From NCBI GenBank assembly GCA_959604355.1, contig CAUHAO010000021.1, positions 1 to 31,990 of the forward strand: a stretch of DNA of 31,990 nt. Direction: 5' to 3'. Each line of letters opens with the position of its first letter. Position 1 is the stretch's first letter. Below, in pieces: positions 1 to 7,279 of the stretch. The stretch comes from an uncultured Eubacteriales bacterium. Lineage in GTDB: Bacteria; Bacillota; Clostridia; Oscillospirales; UBA644. The notes under the pieces were generated by a model, which did not search any database, was not told the origin of the DNA, and was given only the letters and a program-made list of their open reading frames with translations. The position numbers and the translations under genes were made by a program.

Positions 1-192
1 CCTACCGAAGCCCCCACAGAGCCACCTACCGAAGCCCCCACAGAGCCACCTACCGAAGCACCGACCCAAGCGCCTACCGAAGCACCGACCCAAGCGCCTA
101 CCGAAGCTCCGACCCAGGCGCCTACCGAAGCTCCGACCCAGGCGCCTACAGAGACACCCACACAGGCGCCTACCGAAGAGCCGACCCAAGTT
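1..192 (+). repeat. 24-bp tandem repeat array encoding PTEAPT(E/Q)(P/A)
   Basis: Eight consecutive in-frame 24-bp units begin at 1, 25, 49, 73, 97, 121, 145 and 169. Each encodes an octapeptide of the PTEAPTEP or PTEAPTQA kind. Units 1 and 2 are identical, as are 3 and 4, and 5 and 6; units 7 and 8 have diverged. The array runs off the left edge, so its full copy number is unknown. It forms the Thr/Pro-rich stalk of the surface protein that contains it. Confidence 0.9.
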
Positions 193-474
193 ACCACTGA
201 AGAGCCGACTGCAGAACCGACGCAGGTTCCCTCCGAGGAGTCCACGACTGAACCCTCTCAGGAACCGTCAGACGAGGCTTCCGAAGAGCCGACAAATGCT
301 CCCACGGAAGGCCCCTCGCTTGCGCCCACTGACGCACCTACAGTTCCTCCCACACAGACAACGGATGGAGGAAATAAGAACGGATGCAAATCTTCTGTCA
401 TAAGCAGCGCGGCGATTGCAATGCTTGCGGGAATAGCCGTAATATTCATCAAGAAGAAAGAAAGCCGAACTTAA
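1..474 (+). CDS. Pro/Thr/Glu-rich surface protein, C-terminal part
   Basis: Only the last 157 codons are present; the frame is open at the left edge. The visible protein is almost entirely a Pro/Thr/Glu/Gln stalk of the kind that spans the cell wall. It ends in a short Gly/Asn/Cys linker (DGGNKNGCKSS), a hydrophobic segment of about 17 residues (ISSAAIAMLAGIAVIFI) and a basic tail (KKKESRT). This tripartite end resembles a cell-wall sorting or membrane anchor signal, but no LPxTG or NPxTN-like pentapeptide is visible; a Cys sits just before the membrane segment instead. Two sortase genes lie 3-6 kb away on the opposite strand and carry related Thr/Pro linkers, so a functional link is possible but not shown. 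The function of the missing N-terminal part cannot be judged. A strong terminator follows. Confidence 0.85.
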   Translation, partial: PTEAPTEPPTEAPTEPPTEAPTQAPTEAPTQAPTEAPTQAPTEAPTQAPTETPTQAPTEEPTQVTTEEPTAEPTQVPSEESTTEPSQEPSDEASEEPTNAPTEGPSLAPTDAPTVPPTQTTDGGNKNGCKSSVISSAAIAMLAGIAVIFIKKKESRT

Positions 475-531
475 GTATACCCCCGAAATTTCCCACACGG
501 GTGAATAAGAAAGTCTTTTATTTTGAAACTT

Positions 532-561
532 GGAGCAGTCCCGAAAGAGGCTGCTCCTTTT
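532..561 (+). terminator. Intrinsic terminator of the surface-protein gene
   Basis: GGAGCAG pairs with CTGCTCC. The stem is extended by T-G and C-G pairs around one mismatch and capped by a GAAA tetraloop, then followed by TTTTCT. It lies 57 bp after the stop codon of the surface-protein gene. Confidence 0.85.
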
Positions 562-770
562 CTGTTCCCAAGGTTATTGCTCTGCACTTTCTTATTGATC
601 TGCCGTCAAACTCTGTAATTCTTTCTCCGCAGGCTGTGTGAAGCTTAAATATCCTTTTCACAATGACAGTACCGACATGCCGTTTCAATCATCGACACCA
701 TACGCTGAGAATACGGAAGGTCAAAGGTGATACCAAAATACTGCCGATCACAAAAAACATCGTATGTGAA
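562..770. other. Intergenic stretch with no supportable gene
   Basis: Between the terminator of the surface protein and the next hairpin I see no reading frame with a ribosome-binding site. Short open stretches exist on the + strand, for example an ATG-initiated frame of about 41 codons ending inside the hairpin at 771-805. It has no Shine-Dalgarno site and no recognisable content. Confidence 0.5.
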
Positions 771-809
771 AGAACAGACATTTCATGAATTGAAATGTCT
801 GTTCTTTTA
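771..809. terminator. Perfect 15-bp hairpin, probably a bidirectional terminator
   Basis: AGAACAGACATTTCA at 771-785 is the exact reverse complement of 791-805, with a five-base TGAAT loop. TTTT follows on the + strand; on the - strand the arm ends in TTCTTTC. It lies 11 bp past the stop codon of the minus-strand oxidoreductase gene, so ending that transcript is the likely main role. It may also catch readthrough from the left. Confidence 0.7.
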
Positions 810-820
810 ATCAGGATATA

Positions 821-2095
821 TTATTTTTTATCTATTCTATACTGCTCCCATTCAGAATAATGCTGACCTGCAAGCCAAAGTTCCTTCTGATGTTCATAGA
901 CCGAATCCGGAATAAATGAGTTATCCACATAAGCGGAGTACTTAGGATCGGTGCAGTTCATTTCCATTCCGAAATGATCGTCAGCATACTGAGCTCTGAC
1001 AGCTTTATCACGGAAATCGGGAACGATCTGAGATTCATTTCCGTTGAGAACGGAGCGATACGCGAGAATACCGGGGGTGCACATATCTATAGCTGTATAA
1101 ACGTCCACTGTTTCTCTTTTTGCTTCTTCATCACCGAGAATTGTCCGGATAAAGTAATGAAGAGTGTAGTAGTCGCTTCCGCCGTGTCCTCTGCCTTTCG
1201 AAATCTCATCAAACTTCTCGTTAATAGGCTTATAATGCTCAAGTTTTCCGTGGCAATTATCGTTTTTCTCGTAGTAATAATACAAATCGTCAAGATCCCA
1301 GCGGTTTGTTTCCATTGAGCCGTTTTCACAGTACATTTGGTAGTTAACACTTTCATGGCTGCGTCTCAGATAACCGTTAATGCTCTTAACAAGCGCACCG
1401 TTTTCAAGCTCTGCAATGATTATTGCATGTGTAGCACTCGGATAGCCCATAGAACTCAGCACGGGAGCATTCGGGGAGAAGAACCCTGTGCATTTTACGG
1501 GGCGAAGACCTGTTGCGAAAAGAATCGGACCAAGAGAGTGGCTGCAATAGAACGACATGTAATACCTGTTTCTCCAATGATTCCGCTGACCGTATGTAAT
1601 AAGCGGCCAGATACGGGAGCAATCGTGAATATATTCACCCTCCGCATGATACAGTTCGCCCAGATGCCCCATCTGATACAGCCTGCGCATTTCCTGGGTG
1701 GTTGTAAAATAACAGTAGTTTTCTGCAAACGTGTATATTTTACCGCTTTTCTCGACGGCATCAGCTAACTGTGCCGCTTCTGCAAGCGAAGCCACAGCCA
1801 ACACTTCACTCATAACATGACGTCCGCTCTCAAGACAACGAATCGCAAACGGAGCATGCTCGTTTGCATAGTTTGCGAGGACAACGGCGTCCATATCGCA
1901 TTGAATAAATTCATCAAAATCCGTAAAAAGCTGAATTTTAAGCCCGACTTTTTCAGCGTCTTCTTTTACGCTCTGCAGTGAGGGCTCATATTTATCACAG
2001 ACCGCAACAAGAACGGCGTCCGGATCATTAAACAACTGGGTAATCATAGTTTTACCTCTTGCCGCACCGAATACACCGATTTTAATCTTTGCCAT
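821..2095 (-). CDS. Gfo/Idh/MocA-family NAD(P)-dependent oxidoreductase
   Basis: A 424-residue protein with an N-terminal Rossmann fold: IKIGVFGAARGKT at about residues 4-16 is the nucleotide-binding glycine loop. The C-terminal half has the usual alpha/beta substrate-binding layout of sugar and inositol dehydrogenases. Where typical members carry the EKP motif, this one has SEVLA (residues 96-100), so the usual catalytic-environment lysine is absent. I recall related proteins with SEVPA-like motifs, so this is probably a subfamily trait rather than damage. The substrate cannot be named. The ATG is preceded by AGGAGAG. The gene lies 57 bp behind the DMT-type transporter in the same direction, suggesting import and oxidation of one small molecule. 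The perfect hairpin at 771-805 ends the unit. Confidence 0.85.
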   Translation of the reverse strand: MAKIKIGVFGAARGKTMITQLFNDPDAVLVAVCDKYEPSLQSVKEDAEKVGLKIQLFTDFDEFIQCDMDAVVLANYANEHAPFAIRCLESGRHVMSEVLAVASLAEAAQLADAVEKSGKIYTFAENYCYFTTTQEMRRLYQMGHLGELYHAEGEYIHDCSRIWPLITYGQRNHWRNRYYMSFYCSHSLGPILFATGLRPVKCTGFFSPNAPVLSSMGYPSATHAIIIAELENGALVKSINGYLRRSHESVNYQMYCENGSMETNRWDLDDLYYYYEKNDNCHGKLEHYKPINEKFDEISKGRGHGGSDYYTLHYFIRTILGDEEAKRETVDVYTAIDMCTPGILAYRSVLNGNESQIVPDFRDKAVRAQYADDHFGMEMNCTDPKYSAYVDNSFIPDSVYEHQKELWLAGQHYSEWEQYRIDKK

Positions 2096-2152
2096 ACATT
2101 AATCTCTCCTTACAAAATCTAATTCTAAAATAAATCAATAGGAATGGGTAAG

Positions 2153-3049
2153 TTATGAGTTTGCAAACACACACAATATAACACCGATAACTGAAAGTAT
2201 AACTCTCAAAACCGTGCTTCTGTTTGGTTTTTCTTTAAAGAAGATCCTTCCTGAAAGCGTATTGAGCACAATTACCGAAGCACTGATTACGGGAAACTGT
2301 AAGCTTGAATCCATTTGCTTCGCGCAGGAAAGAGAAAACAGATTTGCGATTCCGTTTGCGACTGTGTATGCACAGGCAAACAGAACAGGTTTAAGCAGGT
2401 ATTTTTTTTCGGGCATGCCGGAAAACCGATTTTTCTGAGGTATAGCAATAAGCCATATGATGGAAAATAAGAGAGTGAAAATATTAGACCAAACTATGAA
2501 ACTGTTCGAGTCTATGGCATAAACAGAGGCTTCATGAGCTTTTGTAGCAACACTGACTAATCCGTTACCGGCAAAGGCAATCAAACAGAATACGAAAAAA
2601 GAGATCGGGGCCTTTACTGTTTGTTTTTCTCTTTTAAAAAAGAAGTCGGTGAAAAGAGAAATAACCATTATAATCAACGATATCAGATGCAGCAGACTTA
2701 GATGTTCCCCGAGAATAATCGTACCGTAAAGAGTTGGAATCAACGTTCCGCCGAGCAATACCCATACAGTTACGGTTGCAAGATCTCCGCGGCGAAGCGC
2801 AGCGATATTTCCTATACTGCAACCGACATTTGCCGCAGCATACACCGCCGCCCAAATCAAAGCGTGGACAGTTAGTTCAAGTTTGAATCCGTTTGCCGTC
2901 CAAAAAATAATGCAGCCTGATGCTGCGGCGATGATTATAAACCAAAGGCTTGCCGCTGTTGAATCTGCCGTTTTTCGTTCATAAGACTTTGAAAAAACGA
3001 ACTGCACAGAGAAAAAGAGGCAGGCAAGAAACAATAATAAAAATTTCAT
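2153..3049 (-). CDS. EamA/DMT-superfamily membrane transporter
   Basis: A 298-residue, very hydrophobic protein with about ten predicted membrane segments in two halves, separated near the middle by a basic stretch (FFFKREKQTVKAP). This two-repeat, ten-helix plan and the length match the EamA/drug-metabolite transporter superfamily. Motifs such as GDLATVTVWVLLGGTLIPTL and the final IFFKEKPN...VILSVIGVILC fit that family. The substrate is unknown; pairing with the downstream oxidoreductase suggests a sugar-like or polyol compound. The start ATG has only a weak upstream GAGTAAAG. The stop of a 31-codon frame lies three bases in front of it, so translation may be coupled. Confidence 0.75.
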   Translation of the reverse strand: MKFLLLFLACLFFSVQFVFSKSYERKTADSTAASLWFIIIAAASGCIIFWTANGFKLELTVHALIWAAVYAAANVGCSIGNIAALRRGDLATVTVWVLLGGTLIPTLYGTIILGEHLSLLHLISLIIMVISLFTDFFFKREKQTVKAPISFFVFCLIAFAGNGLVSVATKAHEASVYAIDSNSFIVWSNIFTLLFSIIWLIAIPQKNRFSGMPEKKYLLKPVLFACAYTVANGIANLFSLSCAKQMDSSLQFPVISASVIVLNTLSGRIFFKEKPNRSTVLRVILSVIGVILCVFANS

Positions 3050-3051
3050 CT

Positions 3052-3147
3052 TTACTCAATACCAGCAGGAATTATGCCGCTGACAGAAACTTCAAAATTT
3101 ACTGTCTGCGCGCGCCCCGCATTTCCGTTTTCAATCATATTTCTCAT
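3052..3147 (-). CDS. Short upstream frame or gene remnant (31 codons)
   Basis: An ATG frame encoding MRNMIENGNAGRAQTVNFEV and eleven further residues ends two bases before the transporter start. It could be a leader peptide that couples translation to the transporter, the degraded end of an older gene, or chance. There is no strong Shine-Dalgarno site and I do not recognise the sequence. Confidence 0.25.
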   Translation of the reverse strand: MRNMIENGNAGRAQTVNFEVSVSGIIPAGIE

Positions 3148-3506
3148 ACAGTCTCAAATTTCAAAATCCTTGATTTTTTGCCTTCAGAAATACTCAAGCA
3201 AAGAAAACAAGTTGAAGTTGAATTCACGAAATCAATATGAGACACCCTTTCGGGAAGTGTAAGCACAAGTTTAGAAAATGTGCAGAAACAATGTCTCTGC
3301 CTTTTTCGACGTTGACAACGCTATATAATAGCTATGGGGTTTCGCCGGTAAATTCTCGCCTTCAAGCAGAACTTCTCTGTTTCCGCGCCAAAACCAAGAA
3401 AAAACTCAAGCATTTTTCTGTGATCTTCATGAATATCAACATGGTCAATTCTGAAATCAATACCTGAACCATCGGGGGCATGAAGAGTGGCATATTTGAC
3501 ATTGAT
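3148..3506. other. Gene-free stretch with protein-like minus-strand text and short palindromes
   Basis: No gene with a start and ribosome site is visible. On the minus strand, directly after the sortase stop codon and in the same frame, runs an open stretch of about 58 codons with protein-like content (IDFRIDHVDIHEDHRKMLEF) but no good start codon. It closes at a TAG near 3330. Small inverted repeats follow, including CGTTG-T-CAACG near 3315 and CCC-GAAA-GGG near 3250. It may be a gene remnant or a dispersed intergenic element. Confidence 0.4.
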
Positions 3507-4580
3507 TCAGCGTTTGATATACTTTACAAGTTTTGCGTGGACAGCGACGCGAACGTTTTTATCGGAGCCCTTACAGGTGGATAGGGTTATTATAGAGTCA
3601 TCGGGCTTGAATTCAAATTCCGTAAGGTAGCCTTTAAGCTGATTCTTGTTCTGGACGGTGTTGCAGAAGGTCACAAATTCGCTGCCGGAAGCAAAATAGG
3701 TCTTGATATAATTGAAATCCGTCGTGGTTTCGTACCATGAGAATATCTGCCAAACGGTGTCATATTCGGGGGTAGAGATACGGATAAAATGGTTGTAGCC
3801 GTAATTATACCACTGAGACTGCTCATTAAGATATTTCAAGCCTCCGAACATCTTATAACTGCGCGCATGAGCATAAAAAATCGTGTTATAATTCTTCATT
3901 ATATCGGTGCTGCAGCGATAATCCATATATACCCAGCCGTTTTCGTTGGACTTTTTATTGAAGTCATGCGAAAGATAATAATTATTATCATCGCTCTGAA
4001 CGACGGGAGAATCTATCGGCAGACCTCTTACGGTCTTTTTCGACGGACCGGGCACATATATCCACGCAACGGTATCGTCATTCTGCTGCTTAAGATCAGC
4101 AAGCGTTTTGCTACTCACGTTCAGATAAGGTATTTCATCAAGGTTGATATTGTCAGGATGAGTTTTCCAGTTAAGCAGGTCTTTATACGACGTAGGCTTT
4201 TCTGTCGATCCCTGGGTAGGATTTTCCGTCGGGACCTGCGTCGGTTTTTCTGTCGACGACTGTGTATGAGGTTCTGTCGGATCGTCCGTGGATTCCCGAG
4301 TCGGAGGCTCCGTGGGATTTATGATGATAACAGGCTCTGTCGGAAGGTCCGTGGGCGTCTGTGTGGGATCTTCTTCAGTACCGCGGAGTTCCCGGAGTCT
4401 CTCGAGCTCCTTTTCGGTTTTCGCATTGTTTATAAAATGCTCGGACACTTTGTATGTCGCGGCGACAAAAACCGTAATGCTTAAAGCAAGAATGATATAT
4501 CTCAAAAGGCAGTTTCGGGATTTCAGCGTATATGCTTTTTCGAATTTCGACTTCTTAAAATGCTTTCCTCTTCGGCTCAA
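3507..4580 (-). CDS. srtB: Class B sortase with Thr/Pro-rich linker
   Basis: A 357-residue membrane-anchored cysteine transpeptidase. A basic N-terminus is followed by one membrane segment (about residues 25-44), a Thr/Pro/Glu linker (about 68-130) and the sortase domain (about 140-357). The catalytic triad is visible: His238 in FYAHARS, Cys336 in ITLSTC (the TLxTC signature) and Arg344 in NVRVAV. The NNYYLSHDF and GWVYMDYR segments are typical of class B. Such enzymes cut a C-terminal sorting motif of secreted proteins and join them to the wall or to each other. Translation starts at a TTG (4578-4580) behind AGAAGGGA; no ATG lies in the N-terminal part of this frame. The gene is 66 bp behind the lipoprotein sortase, so the two may be co-transcribed. 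Its Pro/Thr linker resembles the stalk of the surface protein at the left edge. Confidence 0.88.
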   Translation of the reverse strand: MSRRGKHFKKSKFEKAYTLKSRNCLLRYIILALSITVFVAATYKVSEHFINNAKTEKELERLRELRGTEEDPTQTPTDLPTEPVIIINPTEPPTRESTDDPTEPHTQSSTEKPTQVPTENPTQGSTEKPTSYKDLLNWKTHPDNINLDEIPYLNVSSKTLADLKQQNDDTVAWIYVPGPSKKTVRGLPIDSPVVQSDDNNYYLSHDFNKKSNENGWVYMDYRCSTDIMKNYNTIFYAHARSYKMFGGLKYLNEQSQWYNYGYNHFIRISTPEYDTVWQIFSWYETTTDFNYIKTYFASGSEFVTFCNTVQNKNQLKGYLTEFEFKPDDSIITLSTCKGSDKNVRVAVHAKLVKYIKR

Positions 4581-4603
4581 AATCTAATCCCTTCTTTAAA
4601 CAT

Positions 4604-4630
4604 TATGCGGTCCGCCATGCAGACCGCATA
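4604..4630 (-). other. Intercistronic hairpin between the two sortase genes
   Basis: TATGCGGTC pairs perfectly with GACCGCATA around a nine-base loop. On the minus strand the stem is followed by AATGTTTAAAG, a poor U-tract. It is therefore more likely a leaky terminator or an mRNA-stability element than a full stop. It would let the two sortase genes be expressed at different levels. Confidence 0.5.
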
Positions 4631-4646
4631 TATTGTTCCGGATCTT

Positions 4647-6116
4647 TTACTGGGGTCTTGAAGTGCGCGGTCTGCTCTGTATAAGCTTCGCACAAAGAAC
4701 GTAGCGTACGGGACCGCTGCTGTCGGCACAGGTCGAAAGTGTAAGAACTTTATCGTCGGAGGAAATGCTCACGCCGTAACTTCTGCTTTTAAGAGCTGCT
4801 GCCGCGGCAGCGGAAAATCCCGTATTGGAATCAGTATAGGAAGAAAGCATCCTGCTTCTCCAGTTATTCATGTATTCCGCAAACGCCACTCCGTCATGAC
4901 GGAATTCCTTGTATTTGCCTTTGTCACTTATGAGCTGCATCTGCTCCGAAAGTGTCAGTTTCGAACGTTTCGCCGCTTCTTCCGCTTCACTTATGTACCA
5001 GTCGGACTGAATGTAGTAGTTTTTATCGCTGTCGGTGTAATAGCAAGCAAATACCTGCCATACGGTTTCTTCTTTCATGGTATTCAGGTAGACGTATCGG
5101 TTGCTTTCTTTATTGAACCAGGACTGTGTTCTCGTAACGTCCTCAAGCTGGTCGAAAACCTTAGTGCCGCCGGCATGACCGTATATGACGGTGTTTTGCT
5201 CGTAAATGTAGCCGAGGTCGCGCAGGGTGCTGTTTTTCGTATATGCCGCGCCCCACTGATATGACTTGCCGTTAATATCATGAGTCAGATAATAGTCTTC
5301 ATCCTTATTTGCAGAGGGTTGAGCGACGGCGAAATTTATGTTCGTGCCGGGAATGACGATCCATGCAACGCAATCGGGATTCTTTGCCTTATACGACTGA
5401 AGCTTATCGCTGATGAGATATCCGTCTTTGTCTATCTCGACGTCTTTAATAACAATCGGCTTTTCAGTAGGAACAGTCGCTTCCGCAGAAGAAGAAATAG
5501 TGATGACACAGGATGCGGTAAAGCCACCGTCGGCAGTAGTTGCGGTTATAGTTGCAGTGCCCTTTTTGACTGCAGTCACTTTACCACCGGCGTCAACGGT
5601 AGCGACCGAGGGGTCGGACGTTGACCACAGAATGGTCTTATTGGTAGCCCCGAAAGGAGTAACTGACGCTTCAATTTGTACGCTGTCACCGGTACCTTTG
5701 AATGTAAATTCGGTGATATCAAGGATGACGCCGCTCACGGGGGTCGTGATATCTGCGGTCGATTCCTCAACACTTACGGTTATTTTGCATCTTGCGACAT
5801 GCATCCCGTCTTCCGTCGCGACGGTTATGAAAGTTGAACCGTTTCCGACAGGATAGACCTTATGATTGGAGTCGACCGCGGCAACAGAGTCGTCCTCGCT
5901 CGTCCAGACGAGACTGTCCTCAGACGCGCCTTCCGGACTAACGATCGCAACGAGCTGGATTTTTGAATCATAATCGGAAAATTTATATTCTGAAAGATTG
6001 AGTTTCACAGATTTGATCTTTCCGTCATCGACGGTATCTTTGCATCCTGCGAAAACGGCAAGACACATCAGCATCGCCATAATAAAGGAAAGAGCTTTAA
6101 TGGCTTTAGTTTTCAT
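4647..6116 (-). CDS. Lipoprotein class B sortase with two BIG2 Ig-like domains
   Basis: A 489-residue protein. A lipoprotein signal peptide with lipobox-like VFAGC gives lipidated Cys25; Phe at -3 is slightly unusual. Two bacterial Ig-like group 2 (BIG2) domains follow at about residues 34-115 and 128-208, each with the WTSEDDSVAAVD or WSTSDPSVATVD core. After a short linker comes a class B sortase domain (about 235-480) with His314 in IYGHAGG, Cys463 in LTLSTC and Arg471 in GPVRYVL. The enzyme should act outside the membrane, tethered by lipid and held away from it by the Ig domains, unlike ordinary sortases with an N-terminal helix. An Ala-rich insertion (about 435-442) precedes the catalytic Cys region. 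The start ATG has ACGGAGG six bases upstream, and a sigma-A promoter is visible at 6160-6188. The substrate is unknown. Confidence 0.85.
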   Translation of the reverse strand: MKTKAIKALSFIMAMLMCLAVFAGCKDTVDDGKIKSVKLNLSEYKFSDYDSKIQLVAIVSPEGASEDSLVWTSEDDSVAAVDSNHKVYPVGNGSTFITVATEDGMHVARCKITVSVEESTADITTPVSGVILDITEFTFKGTGDSVQIEASVTPFGATNKTILWSTSDPSVATVDAGGKVTAVKKGTATITATTADGGFTASCVITISSSAEATVPTEKPIVIKDVEIDKDGYLISDKLQSYKAKNPDCVAWIVIPGTNINFAVAQPSANKDEDYYLTHDINGKSYQWGAAYTKNSTLRDLGYIYEQNTVIYGHAGGTKVFDQLEDVTRTQSWFNKESNRYVYLNTMKEETVWQVFACYYTDSDKNYYIQSDWYISEAEEAAKRSKLTLSEQMQLISDKGKYKEFRHDGVAFAEYMNNWRSRMLSSYTDSNTGFSAAAAAALKSRSYGVSISSDDKVLTLSTCADSSGPVRYVLCAKLIQSRPRTSRPQ

Positions 6117-6159
6117 ATTAGCCTCCGTACGAACTTTAATTTACACTTTTAACAATTCC

Positions 6160-6188
6160 ATTTTAACATATACAAATTGACAAATCAA
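6160..6188 (-). promoter_or_regulatory. Sigma-A promoter of the sortase genes
   Basis: On the minus strand, TTGATT (-35) and TAAAAT (-10) are separated by exactly 17 bp. They lie 44 bp upstream of the lipoprotein-sortase start codon. Confidence 0.65.
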
Positions 6189-6265
6189 CCCGTATAAAGT
6201 GGTAATTCGTTTAATTTATTTTTACAATATGCTCTCGCATATCGGAATTTTCAACTTTATTCAAG

Positions 6266-6293
6266 CGGGGCGCACGGAGTTCCGCGCGCCCCG
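6266..6293 (-). terminator. GC-rich hairpin after the transketolase genes
   Basis: CGGGGCGC pairs with GCGCCCCG and the stem continues through four more pairs, including one G-T, to an AACT loop. It starts 9 bp past the stop codon of the transketolase C-subunit gene. The following tract (CTTGAATAAAG) is only weakly U-rich, so termination may need help. Confidence 0.6.
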
Positions 6294-6301
6294 TGTTTCA
6301 A

Positions 6302-7279
6302 TTACAGAGTGAAATCGAATTTTTCAATAAGCTCGGGCTTTTTAGCCTCAAGTACCTGTTTTGCGATGACCGCGGCATCAAAGCCGTATTCTTTAAGGAT
6401 AGCTGCGGGAGTACCGGATTTACCGAACTTGTCCTGAGAGCCGATTCTTACGAGTTTCGCACAAGCGCCGCCGCACGCAATGGTCTCAGCCACAGCGCCG
6501 CCAAGGCCGCCGATGATGTTATGGTCTTCAATTGTAACGATAAGTCCCGTATCTTTCGCGTCTGCTATGACTTCATTTTCATCAATAGGTTTAATGGAAG
6601 GCATATCTACGACACGGACTTTCAGCCCGTTCTTTGCAAAGAGATCTTTTACCTGCATTGCAAGCGTATAGAACGGACCCGTAAACATTACGGTCGCGAA
6701 ATCGCCGTCCGCCAGGCGTTCACTCTTACCGAGAGTGTAAACATATTCGCCCTCTTTGTAGGTTATCGGGAGAGGAAGTCTTCCGAGACGTACATATACT
6801 GGGCCTTCATATTCTGCAGCGAAACGGATGCAGGCTTTCGTCTGAACCGCATCAGATGGAGAAAGAACCACCATTCCGGGAATGGCTCTCATAAGCGCAA
6901 GGTCTTCAAGACACTGATGCGTAGCACCGTCTTCGCCGACTGTAAGACCGGCATGAGTAGCTACGATCTTGACATTATTATGAGGATATCCTATGCTGTT
7001 GCGAACCTGCTCGTATGCACGGCCTGCCGCGAACATTGCGAAAGAAGATGCGAAGACGATGTTTCCGCAGGTGGAAAGACCCGCAGCGACAGCCATCATA
7101 TTGCCTTCCGCAATACCGCAGTTTATGAATCTTTCGGGATAAGCCTTTGCAAAGGAAGCTGTTTTCGTGGATTTGGTAAGATCGGCGTCGAGAACGAACA
7201 TATTATCGTATTTTGCACCGAGTTCAACAAGTACTTCTCCGTAAGCGTCTCTCTGCGCCTTCATTTCAAATTCAGCCAT
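6302..7279 (-). CDS. Transketolase, C-terminal subunit
   Basis: A 325-residue protein equal to the pyrimidine-binding and C-terminal domains of transketolase. Together with the N-terminal subunit encoded just upstream it transfers two-carbon ketol units between pentose-phosphate sugars using thiamine diphosphate. INCGIAEGNMMAVAAGLS (about residues 52-69) contains Glu58, the conserved acid that contacts the thiamine pyrimidine. The later GSQDKFGKSGTP segment is typical of the C-terminal domain of split transketolases. The ATG overlaps the end of the preceding gene by 8 bp and has a strong CAGGAGG upstream, so the two subunits should be made in equal amounts. Length and order match the usual split form in Firmicutes. 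Confidence 0.93.
   Translation of the reverse strand: MAEFEMKAQRDAYGEVLVELGAKYDNMFVLDADLTKSTKTASFAKAYPERFINCGIAEGNMMAVAAGLSTCGNIVFASSFAMFAAGRAYEQVRNSIGYPHNNVKIVATHAGLTVGEDGATHQCLEDLALMRAIPGMVVLSPSDAVQTKACIRFAAEYEGPVYVRLGRLPLPITYKEGEYVYTLGKSERLADGDFATVMFTGPFYTLAMQVKDLFAKNGLKVRVVDMPSIKPIDENEVIADAKDTGLIVTIEDHNIIGGLGGAVAETIACGGACAKLVRIGSQDKFGKSGTPAAILKEYGFDAAVIAKQVLEAKKPELIEKFDFTL

Noticed and set aside
664..789. An ATG frame of about 41 codons on the + strand after the surface-protein gene
   Set aside because: No Shine-Dalgarno site, no recognisable sequence, and it ends inside the palindrome at 771-805, so chance is more likely.
3306..3326. TTGACA near TATAAT on the + strand at about 3314-3327
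   Set aside because: The two boxes are only about six bases apart, far too close for a sigma-A promoter, and no gene follows on that strand.
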